A stretch of 64,000 nucleotides of DNA from Amycolatopsis roodepoortensis (GCF_014873915.1 NZ_JADBEJ010000001.1:868001-932000), one strand, 5' to 3'. Positions 51,687 to 59,924 are shown, counted from the first letter of the stretch. Translations and numbers: made by a program. The notes: generated by a model from the sequence alone, not told the origin.

Positions 51687-52232
51687 TTGTCGTCACGAGT
51701 GGGGGCGCAGCCCGTGTTCCTGGAACGCCTGCTGCTGGACGTGGAAATGCGGCGAGGGCAGGTCCATCGCCGTCTGGCGGTGCGAACCGTCATCGCCTGC
51801 GAACACGGCGTCGACGGCTACCGGGACTCGGTCCCCGTCAAAGCGATCATCGGCTGCCGCGCCGAGACTTCGGTGCTGCGCTTCCCGAAGTCGTTGAGCA
51901 AAGGAGAACGGCATGAGTTCGTCTCCCTCGTCTGCGACGACGATCTGGACGGCGAGAGGCAGTGGATCAATGTCGACGTCGACCATCACGGGATCGCGCC
52001 TGGGGTCGTCGACGATGAGGGCAAGGTGGTCGGAGGGCTGAACGTCAGCATCACGTTCGACGACCGCGTTCCCGATGCCTGCTGGTGGTACGCGGAGCAG
52101 ACCGAGTGCGAGCGCGTGGTCCGGCCACCTGCCGGCGATCGGCGCCTGCTCGAGATCCGGCGCGGCGTCGTCGAGCACACGTTCGCGGGGCCTTGCCGCC
52201 CACGGGAGCAGTACGGCATCGCTTTTCGCTGA
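51687..52232 (+). CDS. Hypothetical protein (181 aa)
   Basis: I do not recognise this protein. It is beta-rich with scattered Cys and His residues (TVIACEHG, IIGCRAETS, VDVDHHGIAP), without signal peptide or membrane segment. The TTG at 51687 is used because AGGAGG lies 7 bp upstream; an in-frame GTG at 51699 is a weaker choice. It is followed after 12 bp by another unknown gene in the same direction. Confidence 0.6.
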   Translation: MSSRVGAQPVFLERLLLDVEMRRGQVHRRLAVRTVIACEHGVDGYRDSVPVKAIIGCRAETSVLRFPKSLSKGERHEFVSLVCDDDLDGERQWINVDVDHHGIAPGVVDDEGKVVGGLNVSITFDDRVPDACWWYAEQTECERVVRPPAGDRRLLEIRRGVVEHTFAGPCRPREQYGIAFR

Positions 52233-52244
52233 GGGGGAGTGGAC

Positions 52245-52595
52245 ATGGCCGGTGACGTGGGCTTGGAGTCGCTGCTCGACTACGCGCGAGAGGACCGGGT
52301 CGGGCTCTCGGTCGTGGTCGCCGTGGCGGGAGCGAAGGCGGGCGAAGGTGCGACGTTCGCGGAGAAGACCGCGGTGCTGCTCTCGGTGGTGGGCGACTTG
52401 ATGGACCGGGGCGCGGTGCCCGGCGACCTGGTGGGCGCGGATCGCGACTTCGTGGCTTGGCCGGGGTCGAAGGCCGCCGTTCTGTCGCGGCTGGCGTGCG
52501 AGGTCAAGGCGCTGGGGGAGGAGGTGGCGACGGGGGAGCTTTGCTGGATCCACGATCCGGCCGCCGGTTCCGCTCTCGGGCCAGATGTAGCTTGA
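52245..52595 (+). CDS. Hypothetical protein (116 aa)
   Basis: I do not recognise this mostly helical protein ([40 protein letters not shown]). ATG 52245 follows AGGGGGAG. It is probably co-transcribed with the gene before it. It ends 28 bp before the Phd-type antitoxin start, whose promoter overlaps its last codons. Confidence 0.55.
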   Translation: MAGDVGLESLLDYAREDRVGLSVVVAVAGAKAGEGATFAEKTAVLLSVVGDLMDRGAVPGDLVGADRDFVAWPGSKAAVLSRLACEVKALGEEVATGELCWIHDPAAGSALGPDVA

Positions 52596-52616
52596 GGTGC
52601 TACGTGTCGCTACACT
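52587..52616 (+). promoter_or_regulatory. Promoter and candidate operator of the Phd-PIN operon
   Basis: TACACT (52611-52616) ends 7 nt before the ATG at 52624, so the transcript is probably leaderless. TGTAGC and two copies of GCTAC(G/A) form interleaved inverted repeats over 52587-52614, a likely binding site for the antitoxin. Confidence 0.5.
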
Positions 52617-52623
52617 CTCAGTC

Positions 52624-52902
52624 ATGAAGGTGATCACCCAGCGCGAGTTTCGCAACAACTCCGCCGCCGTCATGGATGCGGTCGAGGCGGGGGAGACGTA
52701 TCACGTCACCCGCAACGGCGTTGAGGTGGCAGAACTCCGGCCTCTTTCTCGTAGACGCCGTCTGAGTGCGGAGGAACTGGTTCAGCGGCACCGAGGGCTG
52801 CCTCGGGTCGAGGCGGCCCAGATGCGGCAGGAAGCCGACGAGTTCTTCGGCTCTGAGGACCGGGTGGACACCGACGATGTATGGGAGCGGCGCCGTGGCT
52901 GA
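52624..52902 (+). CDS. Phd/YefM-family antitoxin
   Basis: The 92-aa protein has the Phd/YefM DNA-binding start ([20 protein letters not shown]...[13 protein letters not shown]) and an acidic, flexible C-terminus that should wrap the toxin. It neutralises the PIN protein and represses the operon. The downstream gene overlaps it by 8 bp. Confidence 0.92.
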   Translation: MKVITQREFRNNSAAVMDAVEAGETYHVTRNGVEVAELRPLSRRRRLSAEELVQRHRGLPRVEAAQMRQEADEFFGSEDRVDTDDVWERRRG

Positions 52903-53299
52903 GCGACCCGAGACGGGCGTGTTGGACACCTGCGCGTACATCGACCTCGGTCTCCTCGACCCCTCGGCGTTGCCGCGCTTGCCGGAGATCACCGCGATCA
53001 CGATGGCTGAATTGCATCAAGGTGTGGCGATGGCCAAAGATCCGGCCGTACGCGCGGCACGCACCGAGAAACTCGGCGCCGCGATCGTGGACTTCGCCCC
53101 TTTGCCGTTCGACGGCGATGCGGCAGCCCGATACGGGACACTGGTGGCACTGGTTCTTGCCGCGAACCGCGACCCGCGCCCTCGGCGGATGGACCTGATG
53201 ATCGCCGCCATCGCGTCTTCGCGAGAGTTGCCGCTCTACACCCGCAACGAAGACGATTTCAAAGGGTTGGACAGCATGGTCGAGGTCGTCGCTATCTGA
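52895..53299 (+). CDS. vapC: PIN-domain toxin (VapC-like)
   Basis: The 134-aa ribonuclease toxin has the PIN acidic residues in [20 protein letters not shown] and [11 protein letters not shown], which bind Mg2+. VapC toxins cut tRNA or rRNA. The GTG start lies inside the antitoxin gene (8-bp overlap), so the two are co-translated. A hairpin follows 10 bp after the stop. Confidence 0.92.
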   Translation: MAERPETGVLDTCAYIDLGLLDPSALPRLPEITAITMAELHQGVAMAKDPAVRAARTEKLGAAIVDFAPLPFDGDAAARYGTLVALVLAANRDPRPRRMDLMIAAIASSRELPLYTRNEDDFKGLDSMVEVVAI

Positions 53300-53308
53300 G
53301 CAGCGCCA

Positions 53309-53330
53309 AGGGCTTCTTCATGGAAGCCCT
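53309..53330 (+). terminator. Hairpin after vapC
   Basis: AGGGCTTC-TTCATG-GAAGCCCT is a perfect 8-bp stem just past the stop codon. Confidence 0.6.
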
Positions 53331-53455
53331 CGGAAATGCGCCGAGTTCCACGACTTCGGGAATTCGGTGTGAGAAGTTGCTGGAATTACTTCCAGCGGCA
53401 GGTTATCCAGATTGTTCGCCGTGGTGCAGTCCGCACTTCCCCGGAGCGGGATGCC

Positions 53456-53490
53456 GAACGGGGCCACCTACTGGGTAGGCAGCCCCGTTC
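53456..53490 (-). terminator. Terminator of MBL-hydrolase 3-prime copy 1
   Basis: GAACGGGGC and GCCCCGTTC enclose a nested CCTAC/GTAGG stem 17 bp past the stop codon of the fragment at 53507. The stretch 53331-53455 holds a small GCTGGAA/TTCCAGC repeat and no gene. Confidence 0.65.
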
Positions 53491-53506
53491 CGCAACAGCT
53501 TTCAGC

Positions 53507-53689
53507 TCACCAGCCGCGTTCGCGCCACTCCGCCAGGTGCGCCCGCTGCTCACCGAGAGTCGAGTCGTCCCCGTGTCCCGGGTAGAACCACGTCTCATCC
53601 GGCAGCTCGCCGAAGATCCGCGACTCGCCGTCGTCCACCAGCGACTTGAAATCCGAAGGCGACCCGGTCTTGCCGACACCGCCGGGGAA
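53507..53689 (-). pseudogene. 3-prime end of an MBL-fold metallohydrolase gene, copy 1
   Basis: Read on the minus strand this codes for FPGGVGKT, then DFKSLVDDG and DETWFYPGHGDDSTLG and ends AEWRERGW-stop, the last ~60 residues of a glyoxalase II-like hydrolase. The 5-prime part of the gene is absent. The break lies at TTCCCCGG, the same point at which copy 2 (56966-57158) is broken, so it looks like a remnant of an integration site rather than random decay. Confidence 0.75.
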
Positions 53690-53854
53690 GGGTGGATCAC
53701 ATCAGCGGTTCACGCCGCGCATAGGCTGCTCAGTGTGCGGTTGCTGCCTTGCCCATCGATAGGGAAGGCCGAGTCGGCAGTGATGACGCGATCCTGTGTG
53801 GAACCGGTTGACGTGGTTCACTGGAACCTATCCAGACCTGTGGGTGCCATGCGG

Positions 53855-53860
53855 GATAAT
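53855..53860 (+). promoter_or_regulatory. Leaderless -10 box of the STAND/TPR gene
   Basis: GATAAT ends 7 nt before the ATG at 53868 and no ribosome binding site precedes it; this supports that start over an in-frame ATG at 53796. Confidence 0.45.
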
Positions 53861-53867
53861 CAGCTGC

Positions 53868-56408
53868 ATGGGTTCAGATGACACCGATCCTGCGCGGGCA
53901 ACCAATGTCGCATCCAGCGAGGTAGCGGGGAGTTTGGTCCAGCTCGGCGCCGTCCGCGGGAATGTTTACATCGGTCAGTCCGCACTTACAGCCTTAACGT
54001 TGCCATACAGAACTGCGTCGATGCCGCAGCGTGCCGCGGGTTTCCAGCCTCGCGTCGTAATCGATGAACTTGAGCGTGTACTGGCGTACGGGGAGACAGC
54101 AGTCCTGACCTCGGGTGCGCTGGTTGGCACCGGTGTGGTGACTGGGCTGGGTGGTGTCGGTAAGACACAGGTGGCCCTCGACTACGCGGAACGTGCCTGG
54201 GCAAATGGGCGCTTGGATCTCCTGGTTTGGGTGAGCGCTTCGTCGCGAGAAGCGATCGTCTCCAGTTACCACAGGTTGATCGCCGGCTTGACTGGGTTCG
54301 CTGATCCTGACTCCGAGAATGGGGCGAGGCGTCTTCTCGAATGGCTCACCACCGCAACCAGCCGATGGCTGATTGTGCTTGACGACCTACAGCATCCCCA
54401 GGATCTAGCTCAGCTGTGGCCGCCGGCTACCCCTACCGGGCGTGTCGTGGTGACTACCCGTCGCCGCGACGCCGCCCTGCGCGGGCCTGGTCGCCATCAA
54501 ATCGGTGTCGACGTTTTTACTGCTGAGGAAGCGCACAACTACCTCCGAGTCACTTTTGCCGCCCACCCACACCTGAGCGACGACCTTCCTGCGCTCGCAC
54601 GCAGCCTGGGACACCTCCCGCTGGCGCTGGCCCAAGCCACCGCGTATATGCTCGATCGGCAGTTGACGTGCACCGCATACCTCGCCCGATGGAATGATCG
54701 CCGCAGGCAACTGGCCACCTTAATGGCCGAGCCCGGTGTGCTTCCCGACGAGCATCGCGCCTCGGTCACAACAACCTGGTCATTATCGATCGAACAGGCC
54801 AACCTCCTTGACCCCGCTGGTCTGGCTGGCCCATTGCTTGAGATGGCGAGCCTGCTGGACGCCAATGGTATTCCCGCCGAATTGTTCACCACCGAAGTGT
54901 TTACGGTGTATTTGACCAACATCGTCGGACGTGAAATCAATCCAGAACAGGCGCGTGACGGACTGGGATGCCTGAACCGGCTAAGCCTCATCACCTGGGA
55001 CTCCGGCTCGCCTAACCAGGCTGTGCGTGTCCACGCGTTCGTGCAGCGCGCCACCCGCGACAATATCCCTCCTGATCGGATGGATTTGCTCTCTTGTGCT
55101 CTCAGCTATGCGCTTCTGGAGATGTGGCCAAGGGTCGAACGAGACACGACGCTCGGACAGGTACTCCGTGCCAACGCCGTCGCCTTGGCCGACACTAGTG
55201 GGTCGCACCTATGGCAGTGGGACGGCTATTGGGTGCTATTTCGGGTCGGGGAGAGTCTAGACGAGGCCGGTTTGGTTGTCGAAGCCGTTGATCATTATCG
55301 CTCGCTAGTAGACATGACGAATTGCTACCTTGGCCCTGAACATCCGGACAGCCTGGCCGCTCGGAGCAATCTCGCTTTCTCGCGCGGCAACACCGGCGAC
55401 ACAGCAGGTGCCATGGCGGCGTTTGAGGAGTTGCTCGCCGATCGACAGCGGGTGCTCGGCCCGGAACATCCGGATACTTTGGCTACCCGTAATAATGTCG
55501 TTTCACTGCTTGGTGAAATTGGCGACGCTGCGGGCGCTGTGGTGGCGTTTGAGGAGTTGCTCGCCGATCGACAGCGGGTGCTCGGCCCGGAACATCCGGA
55601 TACTTTGGCTACCCGGAACAATCTCGCTTCCTGGCGCTGCAAGGCAGGCGACACTGCGGGGTCTTTCGCCGAGTTCGAAGCACTGCTCGCAGACCAGCGA
55701 CGGGTGCTTGGTCCCGATCACCCGCACATCATGACGACTCGGGGCAACCTCGCTCTGTGCTGTGGCAAACCTAGCGACGGCGTGGTGTTTCAGCAGCTAT
55801 TAGACGATCAGCAGCGGGTGCTCGGCCCTGACCACCGTGACACCTTGCTCACCCGCGACCACCTTGCTGCGTGGCGTGGCGAAGCCGGCGATGTCGCAGG
55901 TGCTGTCGCGGAATTCGAACAGCTGCTTGTTGATCGGCAGCGAATCCTCGGTCCCGATCACCCTGACACCTTGTTTACCAGAAACAATCTTGCTTCGTGG
56001 CTTGGCGCGGCCGGTGATGCCGCAGGTGCTGTCGCTGCGTTCGAAGGGGTTCTTGTTGATCGACTGCGGGTGCTGGGCCCGGATCACCCAGATACCTTTG
56101 ATACTCGGAGCAAGCTGGCCTCGTGGCGTGGCGAGTTCGGCGATACAGCGGCTGCTGCGGTCGAATTCGAACTACTGCTTGCCGACCAACGTCGAGTGCT
56201 TGCCCCTAAACACCCCGACATCGTATCGACGCTGAACAATCTCGCCTTATGGCGGCGCATGGCTGGTGACGCTGCGGGCGCCGTTGCGGCGCTCAGCGAA
56301 CTAATTGCCGACCAGGAACAAGCGCTCAACTCTGACCATCCGCATTTCTTGGCTACGCAAGGAAATATTATTTGGCATTTGCTTTTGTCGGACAGCAATG
56401 TTGATTGA
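53868..56408 (+). CDS. STAND NTPase (NB-ARC) with TPR array and RHIM-like N-terminus; bacterial NLR
   Basis: The 846-aa protein has three parts. Residues ~13-36 form an amyloid-signalling-type motif (NVASSEVAGSLVQLGAVRGN) with the RHIM-like core VQLG at 24-27. The NB-ARC ATPase has P-loop GLGGVGKT at 93-100, Walker B RWLIVLDDLQ near 172 and the GLPL-like motif LGHLPLALA. From about residue 490 there are eight full 42-residue TPR units (consensus RVLGPDHPDTLATRNNLASW) and a partial ninth; unit 4 is 38 residues. Such proteins sense an invader with the repeats and activate a partner effector through the motif. No effector gene adjoins. Codon use is less GC-rich than in the backbone. Confidence 0.88.
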   Translation: MGSDDTDPARATNVASSEVAGSLVQLGAVRGNVYIGQSALTALTLPYRTASMPQRAAGFQPRVVIDELERVLAYGETAVLTSGALVGTGVVTGLGGVGKTQVALDYAERAWANGRLDLLVWVSASSREAIVSSYHRLIAGLTGFADPDSENGARRLLEWLTTATSRWLIVLDDLQHPQDLAQLWPPATPTGRVVVTTRRRDAALRGPGRHQIGVDVFTAEEAHNYLRVTFAAHPHLSDDLPALARSLGHLPLALAQATAYMLDRQLTCTAYLARWNDRRRQLATLMAEPGVLPDEHRASVTTTWSLSIEQANLLDPAGLAGPLLEMASLLDANGIPAELFTTEVFTVYLTNIVGREINPEQARDGLGCLNRLSLITWDSGSPNQAVRVHAFVQRATRDNIPPDRMDLLSCALSYALLEMWPRVERDTTLGQVLRANAVALADTSGSHLWQWDGYWVLFRVGESLDEAGLVVEAVDHYRSLVDMTNCYLGPEHPDSLAARSNLAFSRGNTGDTAGAMAAFEELLADRQRVLGPEHPDTLATRNNVVSLLGEIGDAAGAVVAFEELLADRQRVLGPEHPDTLATRNNLASWRCKAGDTAGSFAEFEALLADQRRVLGPDHPHIMTTRGNLALCCGKPSDGVVFQQLLDDQQRVLGPDHRDTLLTRDHLAAWRGEAGDVAGAVAEFEQLLVDRQRILGPDHPDTLFTRNNLASWLGAAGDAAGAVAAFEGVLVDRLRVLGPDHPDTFDTRSKLASWRGEFGDTAAAAVEFELLLADQRRVLAPKHPDIVSTLNNLALWRRMAGDAAGAVAALSELIADQEQALNSDHPHFLATQGNIIWHLLLSDSNVD

Positions 56409-56918
56409 CACGCTTGCTGATGTCACCTGCAGGTCTGTTTGCATTGACTCGATAGAACCGTGTTCGCTGTCGGCGATGGCGGATCAAGTGTCCACCCTTC
56501 GATACGTCAAGTTTCCACGGATGCTGTTCGTGCTGCATTCGCACAGAACCGTCCTCGATTTGAGCTGTGGCCCTCTCAGTCGCTCTGTGTTCGGCGTCAC
56601 CGCAAATGGTTCCCTGTAAGTGCTCAGGGGCGGGCCCATGATGCCATTTGGGCGTGCTGACGGTCCCCGATCTTCTTACTGCCAGCGGGGATGACCAGCG
56701 CGAGTAGGACGATCGCCAGAGACGAGGATCTCGGCGGAGTTGGTCGCGTCGTGGAGTCTCTCGGCTGTCTCACGGGCTTGCACGCAGTGTGACGGGACGT
56801 CCAACCGTGTGGGTCCCGCATAGGTGCGGTGCTGCTGTGAAGTCGCTACCTTGCGAGAATGTGGTGTCATGGTGGAACTCCGGTCCGTCAAGGTCCCCGG
56901 ATCAGTGCCACTAACAGC
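56409..56918. other. Non-coding stretch after the STAND gene
   Basis: No supported gene is seen. Short frames lack ribosome binding sites and family likeness. One minus-strand frame ending near 56624 contains a hydrophobic run (SLAIVLLALVIPAG) that could be a decayed membrane protein tail, but the evidence is weak. Confidence 0.5.
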
Positions 56919-56956
56919 GGTCGAGGCTGCCTGATAAGTCACAGGCAGCCTCGACC
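56919..56956 (-). terminator. Terminator of MBL-hydrolase 3-prime copy 2
   Basis: GGTCGAGGCTGCCTG and CAGGCAGCCTCGACC form a perfect 15-bp stem on an 8-base loop, 9 bp past the stop codon of the fragment at 56966. It is unrelated in sequence to the terminator of copy 1. Confidence 0.8.
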
Positions 56957-56965
56957 GGGTGAAGC

Positions 56966-57158
56966 TCACCAGCCGCGTTCGCGCCACTCCGCCAGGTGCG
57001 CACGCTGCTCACCAAGCGTCGAGTCGTCCCCATGCCCAGGGTAGAACCAAGTCTCATCCGGCAGCTCGTCGAAGATGCGGGAAGAAACATCGTCCAGCAG
57101 CGACTTGAAGTCCTCCGGCGAGTTCGTCTTCCCGACGCCACCGGGGAACAGCGTATCG
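56966..57158 (-). pseudogene. 3-prime end of an MBL-fold metallohydrolase gene, copy 2
   Basis: The minus strand codes for DTLFPGGVGKTNSPEDFKSL followed by DELPDETWFYPGHGDDSTLG and AEWRERGW-stop. It is very similar to copy 1 but with scattered base changes, so the two are not a recent duplication. The coding frame stops abruptly 35 bp before the serine recombinase start, which marks this as the attachment junction of the element to the right. Confidence 0.78.
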
Positions 57159-57192
57159 CATTAGAGGTGAACATGTCGTAGTCTCGGGTGTC

Positions 57193-58668
57193 ATGGGGGA
57201 ACGAGTTGCGATTTACGCGAGGATCTCTGAAGACGTCCTCGGCCTTGAGAAGGGTGTCGAGCGGCAGCTCCGCGAGGCGAACGAGCTGGTCAAGGCGCGT
57301 GGCTGGACCGTTGTGGCGGAGTACGCCGATAACGACATCTCGGCGCTGCACGGTGCGTATCGACCCAAGTACCAGGCGATGCTCGAAGCTGCTGAGCTGG
57401 ACAAGATCGATCGGATCGTCGCCTACCAGCTGGCGAGACTATGGCGGAACCGCCGCGAGCGCGCGGAGGCGATCGAGCTGCTGTCGCATCGGCGAGTGTC
57501 CATCACGTTGATCAAGGGAACCGACCTCGACTTGACGACGCCGATGGGCCGCTCGTTCGCCGCGCAGCTCGGTGAAGCCGACACGCTTGAGTCGGAGCTG
57601 AAGAGCGAGCGGGTGGCGTCAGCGGCTCTCGAGCGTGCGCAGGCTGGTCAAGCCTCTGGACACGTGCTCTACGGGTGGGAGCGGATCAACGAGTTCGGAC
57701 GTGGCGGCAAGCGGATCGGCTTCAAGGACGTGTTGCACGCCGCGCATGCCGAAATCGTGAAGGAGATCGTCGAGCGCGCTTTGGCGAAGGAGAGCTTGTC
57801 GAGGATCGCAGCCGACTTGAACGACCGGAAGGTTGCTCCGCCGCGACTCGCGGCTGGACTGGAATCGCGACCTGGACGGCCTGACACGTGGAGTACCTCG
57901 TCGGTGCGCTCGATCGCGATGCGGTGGGCGAACTGCGGCAGGAGGGTGCACCACCGGGATCGTGAGGACGAGCAGCTGCTTCCGGCAGAGTGGCCGGCGA
58001 TCGTGTCCGAGGAACAGCAGATCGAACTGCGGACCTTTCTGGGTGACCCCTCCCGCAGGACAAGCAGGAGTGGAGCGCGCCAGCACTACCTGACGTTTGC
58101 GCCGGACATCGCCCGGTGCGGCAAATGCAAGGGGAAACTTCGGGTCGTTCGGAAGCGGGGCCACCCGACCTACGTGTGCCAGGACAACGGGTGCACCGGG
58201 CGGCGCCAGGCTTGGGTGGACGACCTGGTCGAGCGGGTGGTGATCAAGCGGCTGTCGCGACCGGACGCACGCGATCTGTTTCGTCGAGACGACTCTGGCG
58301 CAGCGCAGGCGCGCGAAGAGATCAGAGTCATCGAGGGCAAGCTGCTCCAGCTCGCTGACGACCATGACGCCGACTTGATCACGCGAGAGCAGTTCCATAG
58401 GTCGACTGCGCGGCACCGTGCGCGGCTTGTGGAGCTGGAGAAGGACGCTCAGAAGATGATGATCGGTGTCCCGGCGACGCTTGTTGCGGAGCTGGTCGGA
58501 TCTGACATCGAGGAGCGGTGGCACGCTCTCGAACCAGCTCAGCGGCGGGCGCTGCTCGCGGCGATGGGCTTTGAACTGGAGCTGGTCTACGGCGCCCGAG
58601 GCGGCCCCGGCTTCAAGCCTGAATCAGTGAGGATAACTTTCCGTGACAACAGCGTGGCTGGCCCTTGA
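57193..58668 (+). CDS. Large serine recombinase (integrase)
   Basis: The 491-aa enzyme has the N-terminal resolvase domain with nucleophile Ser12 in AIYARISED and the Arg-rich AYQLARLWRNRRER, a recombinase domain (about 180-260) and a zinc ribbon (CGKCKGKLRVV...YVCQDNGC) followed by a coiled coil (EEIRVIEGKLLQLADDHDAD). It would join element and host attachment sites. It starts 45 bp from the broken MBL-hydrolase gene and reads into the element, the usual place for an integrase. TAGTCT ends 8 nt before the ATG. Confidence 0.93.
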   Translation: MGERVAIYARISEDVLGLEKGVERQLREANELVKARGWTVVAEYADNDISALHGAYRPKYQAMLEAAELDKIDRIVAYQLARLWRNRRERAEAIELLSHRRVSITLIKGTDLDLTTPMGRSFAAQLGEADTLESELKSERVASAALERAQAGQASGHVLYGWERINEFGRGGKRIGFKDVLHAAHAEIVKEIVERALAKESLSRIAADLNDRKVAPPRLAAGLESRPGRPDTWSTSSVRSIAMRWANCGRRVHHRDREDEQLLPAEWPAIVSEEQQIELRTFLGDPSRRTSRSGARQHYLTFAPDIARCGKCKGKLRVVRKRGHPTYVCQDNGCTGRRQAWVDDLVERVVIKRLSRPDARDLFRRDDSGAAQAREEIRVIEGKLLQLADDHDADLITREQFHRSTARHRARLVELEKDAQKMMIGVPATLVAELVGSDIEERWHALEPAQRRALLAAMGFELELVYGARGGPGFKPESVRITFRDNSVAGP

Positions 58669-58714
58669 GCGCGCCAGCCAGGTCACGCTGCTCGACGGCT
58701 ATCCCTGAGCTGTC

Positions 58715-58720
58715 TACAGT
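58715..58720 (+). promoter_or_regulatory. Possible leaderless -10 box
   Basis: TACAGT ends 6 nt before the ATG at 58727; no ribosome binding site is present. Confidence 0.35.
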
Positions 58721-58726
58721 GGTCAT

Positions 58727-59464
58727 ATGGGGGCACGAATTTCTAGTCAGTACGAGGGGAAGCTGTCGCCGGACGACCTGATAGTTCCGGCCAGTCAGAG
58801 CAGCGGTTACAGCGTCCAGGAGATACGGCAGTCGACGCGAGCGATCAACGCTGCTCTCGAACCGCTGACAGAACGTGAACAGGACGAGTTCAAAGAGCGG
58901 TTGCCCCGCGGCTTGCTCGGAGGATTCGAAGCCGTCATCAGGTTCGCGGACAACGCAGTCGACAGACTGGCAGGCAACCATGGCCGGCGTCGAAAGCTGC
59001 TGGAGGCTGTCGAAGCGCTTCCGTTCACCTCGCACGAGGACCTGCTGGGGACGTCGCCCGAGCGCCTGCGCCGGGCGACGATGAAGGACCTGCCAGGATT
59101 GCTTGCGGCAGGCCCCCACATGAGCAGCGCCGAGGAACGGGCAATAAGCGACGACACCGAGACCGTCTTGCTGCTGGTGAGGTTCCTCGCGATCCTGGCT
59201 CTCACTGCGCAGAGAAAGTTCCCGACGTCGCTGTCGTCGCTCATGTTGTTCCTGCTGGTAGCCCTCCGTCTGACCACGGGGAGCGCAGCAGCTCGCCTTC
59301 TGTCTGCTCCTGCACCAGTGCGCGTGACACGGCCGCCAGGTCGTTTGGTTCTCGCCCAACCGCGGGTTACACGCGCACCCGGACGCCACGCGTCCCTCGC
59401 CACCAACCGCAGCGAGGGCCGCGTCGGGCTGCGCGCGCCATGGGGGAGCGCTCTACTCGCATAG
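58727..59464 (+). CDS. Hypothetical protein with C-terminal membrane segments
   Basis: I do not recognise this 245-aa protein. The first ~150 residues are helical and charged, followed by two hydrophobic segments (TVLLLVRFLAILALTAQ and TSLSSLMLFLLVALRL). The last ~60 residues are rich in Arg, Pro and Ala with repeated VTR(P/A)PGR and look unlike a folded domain, so the frame may be shifted after about 59280. It lies between the integrase and excisionase genes. Confidence 0.45.
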   Translation: MGARISSQYEGKLSPDDLIVPASQSSGYSVQEIRQSTRAINAALEPLTEREQDEFKERLPRGLLGGFEAVIRFADNAVDRLAGNHGRRRKLLEAVEALPFTSHEDLLGTSPERLRRATMKDLPGLLAAGPHMSSAEERAISDDTETVLLLVRFLAILALTAQRKFPTSLSSLMLFLLVALRLTTGSAAARLLSAPAPVRVTRPPGRLVLAQPRVTRAPGRHASLATNRSEGRVGLRAPWGSALLA

Positions 59465-59502
59465 CTCGTTCGCGGCTCTTCCTGTACTGGAAGGGCCACA
59501 TC

Positions 59503-59700
59503 GTGGCAGATAAGACATCTACACCCGCCTACGTCGCTGTACGGGAGGCGGCCGCACACCTATCGGTCTCCGAGGTCACCATCCGGAGAGCCATTAAGGC
59601 CGGCCAGCTTCCGTGCGTCCGGATAGGACGGCTCGTGCGGATCTCGGCGTCCGACCTTGAAACGTTCGCTGCTGCGCGTCGAACCACGCGGGGTGCTTGA
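59503..59700 (+). CDS. Excisionase-like helix-turn-helix protein
   Basis: The 65-aa protein has the MerR-like winged helix of excisionases and plasmid regulators (AVREAAAHLSVSEVTIRRAI...GQLPCVRIGRLVRIS). It may control direction of recombination or expression of the next genes. GTG 59503 has GGAAGG upstream. Its stop codon overlaps the next start as TGATG. Confidence 0.8.
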   Translation: MADKTSTPAYVAVREAAAHLSVSEVTIRRAIKAGQLPCVRIGRLVRISASDLETFAAARRTTRGA

Positions 59701-59924
59701 TGGGACGCAAGCAACCACGCAAAAGCTCGAACTCGCCACGCCGGACGTCAACGTGCACATCCAGGGTCTTGCCGCTCGAAACCACTCTTGACGAGTATGC
59801 CGAGCAGATCGCGCGGGGAGCCCCAGGCTTCACTGAACTACAAAGGTCGCGGATCTCGGCGATTGTCGTGGACAGCTTCAGTGGATGCCGTCAGATCTCG
59901 CAGAGCGGAAGGGGAACGCGGTGA
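59700..59924 (+). CDS. Small hypothetical protein with overlapping start and stop
   Basis: This 74-aa gene begins at the ATG of TGATG shared with the excisionase stop and ends at the TGA of GTGA shared with the ATPase start. Both overlaps favour a real, translationally coupled gene. The N-terminus is basic (MGRKQPRKSSNSPRRTS); the second half looks helical (LDEYAEQIARGAPGFTELQR). Function is unknown. Confidence 0.55.
   Translation: MGRKQPRKSSNSPRRTSTCTSRVLPLETTLDEYAEQIARGAPGFTELQRSRISAIVVDSFSGCRQISQSGRGTR

Larger units (their letters stand above)
53690..57140. mobile_element. Inferred integrated segment between two MBL-hydrolase 3-prime ends
   Basis: The segment lies between two copies of one gene end that break at the same point, as expected if an element integrated there and brought its own replacement 3-prime end. 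It carries the STAND/TPR gene and no integrase, so it may be a remnant or moved by an enzyme supplied from elsewhere. Confidence 0.5.

Noticed and set aside
53336..53881. Plus-strand frame of 181 codons across the MBL fragment
   Set aside because: It reads antisense through the conserved MBL-hydrolase end and has no ribosome binding site.
56624..56987. Minus-strand small frames with a hydrophobic run
   Set aside because: No ribosome binding site, no family likeness, and one frame crosses the terminator of the MBL fragment.
57100..57192. tRNA gene as attachment site for the element
   Set aside because: No cloverleaf-forming sequence was seen; the junction lies in the MBL-hydrolase gene instead.
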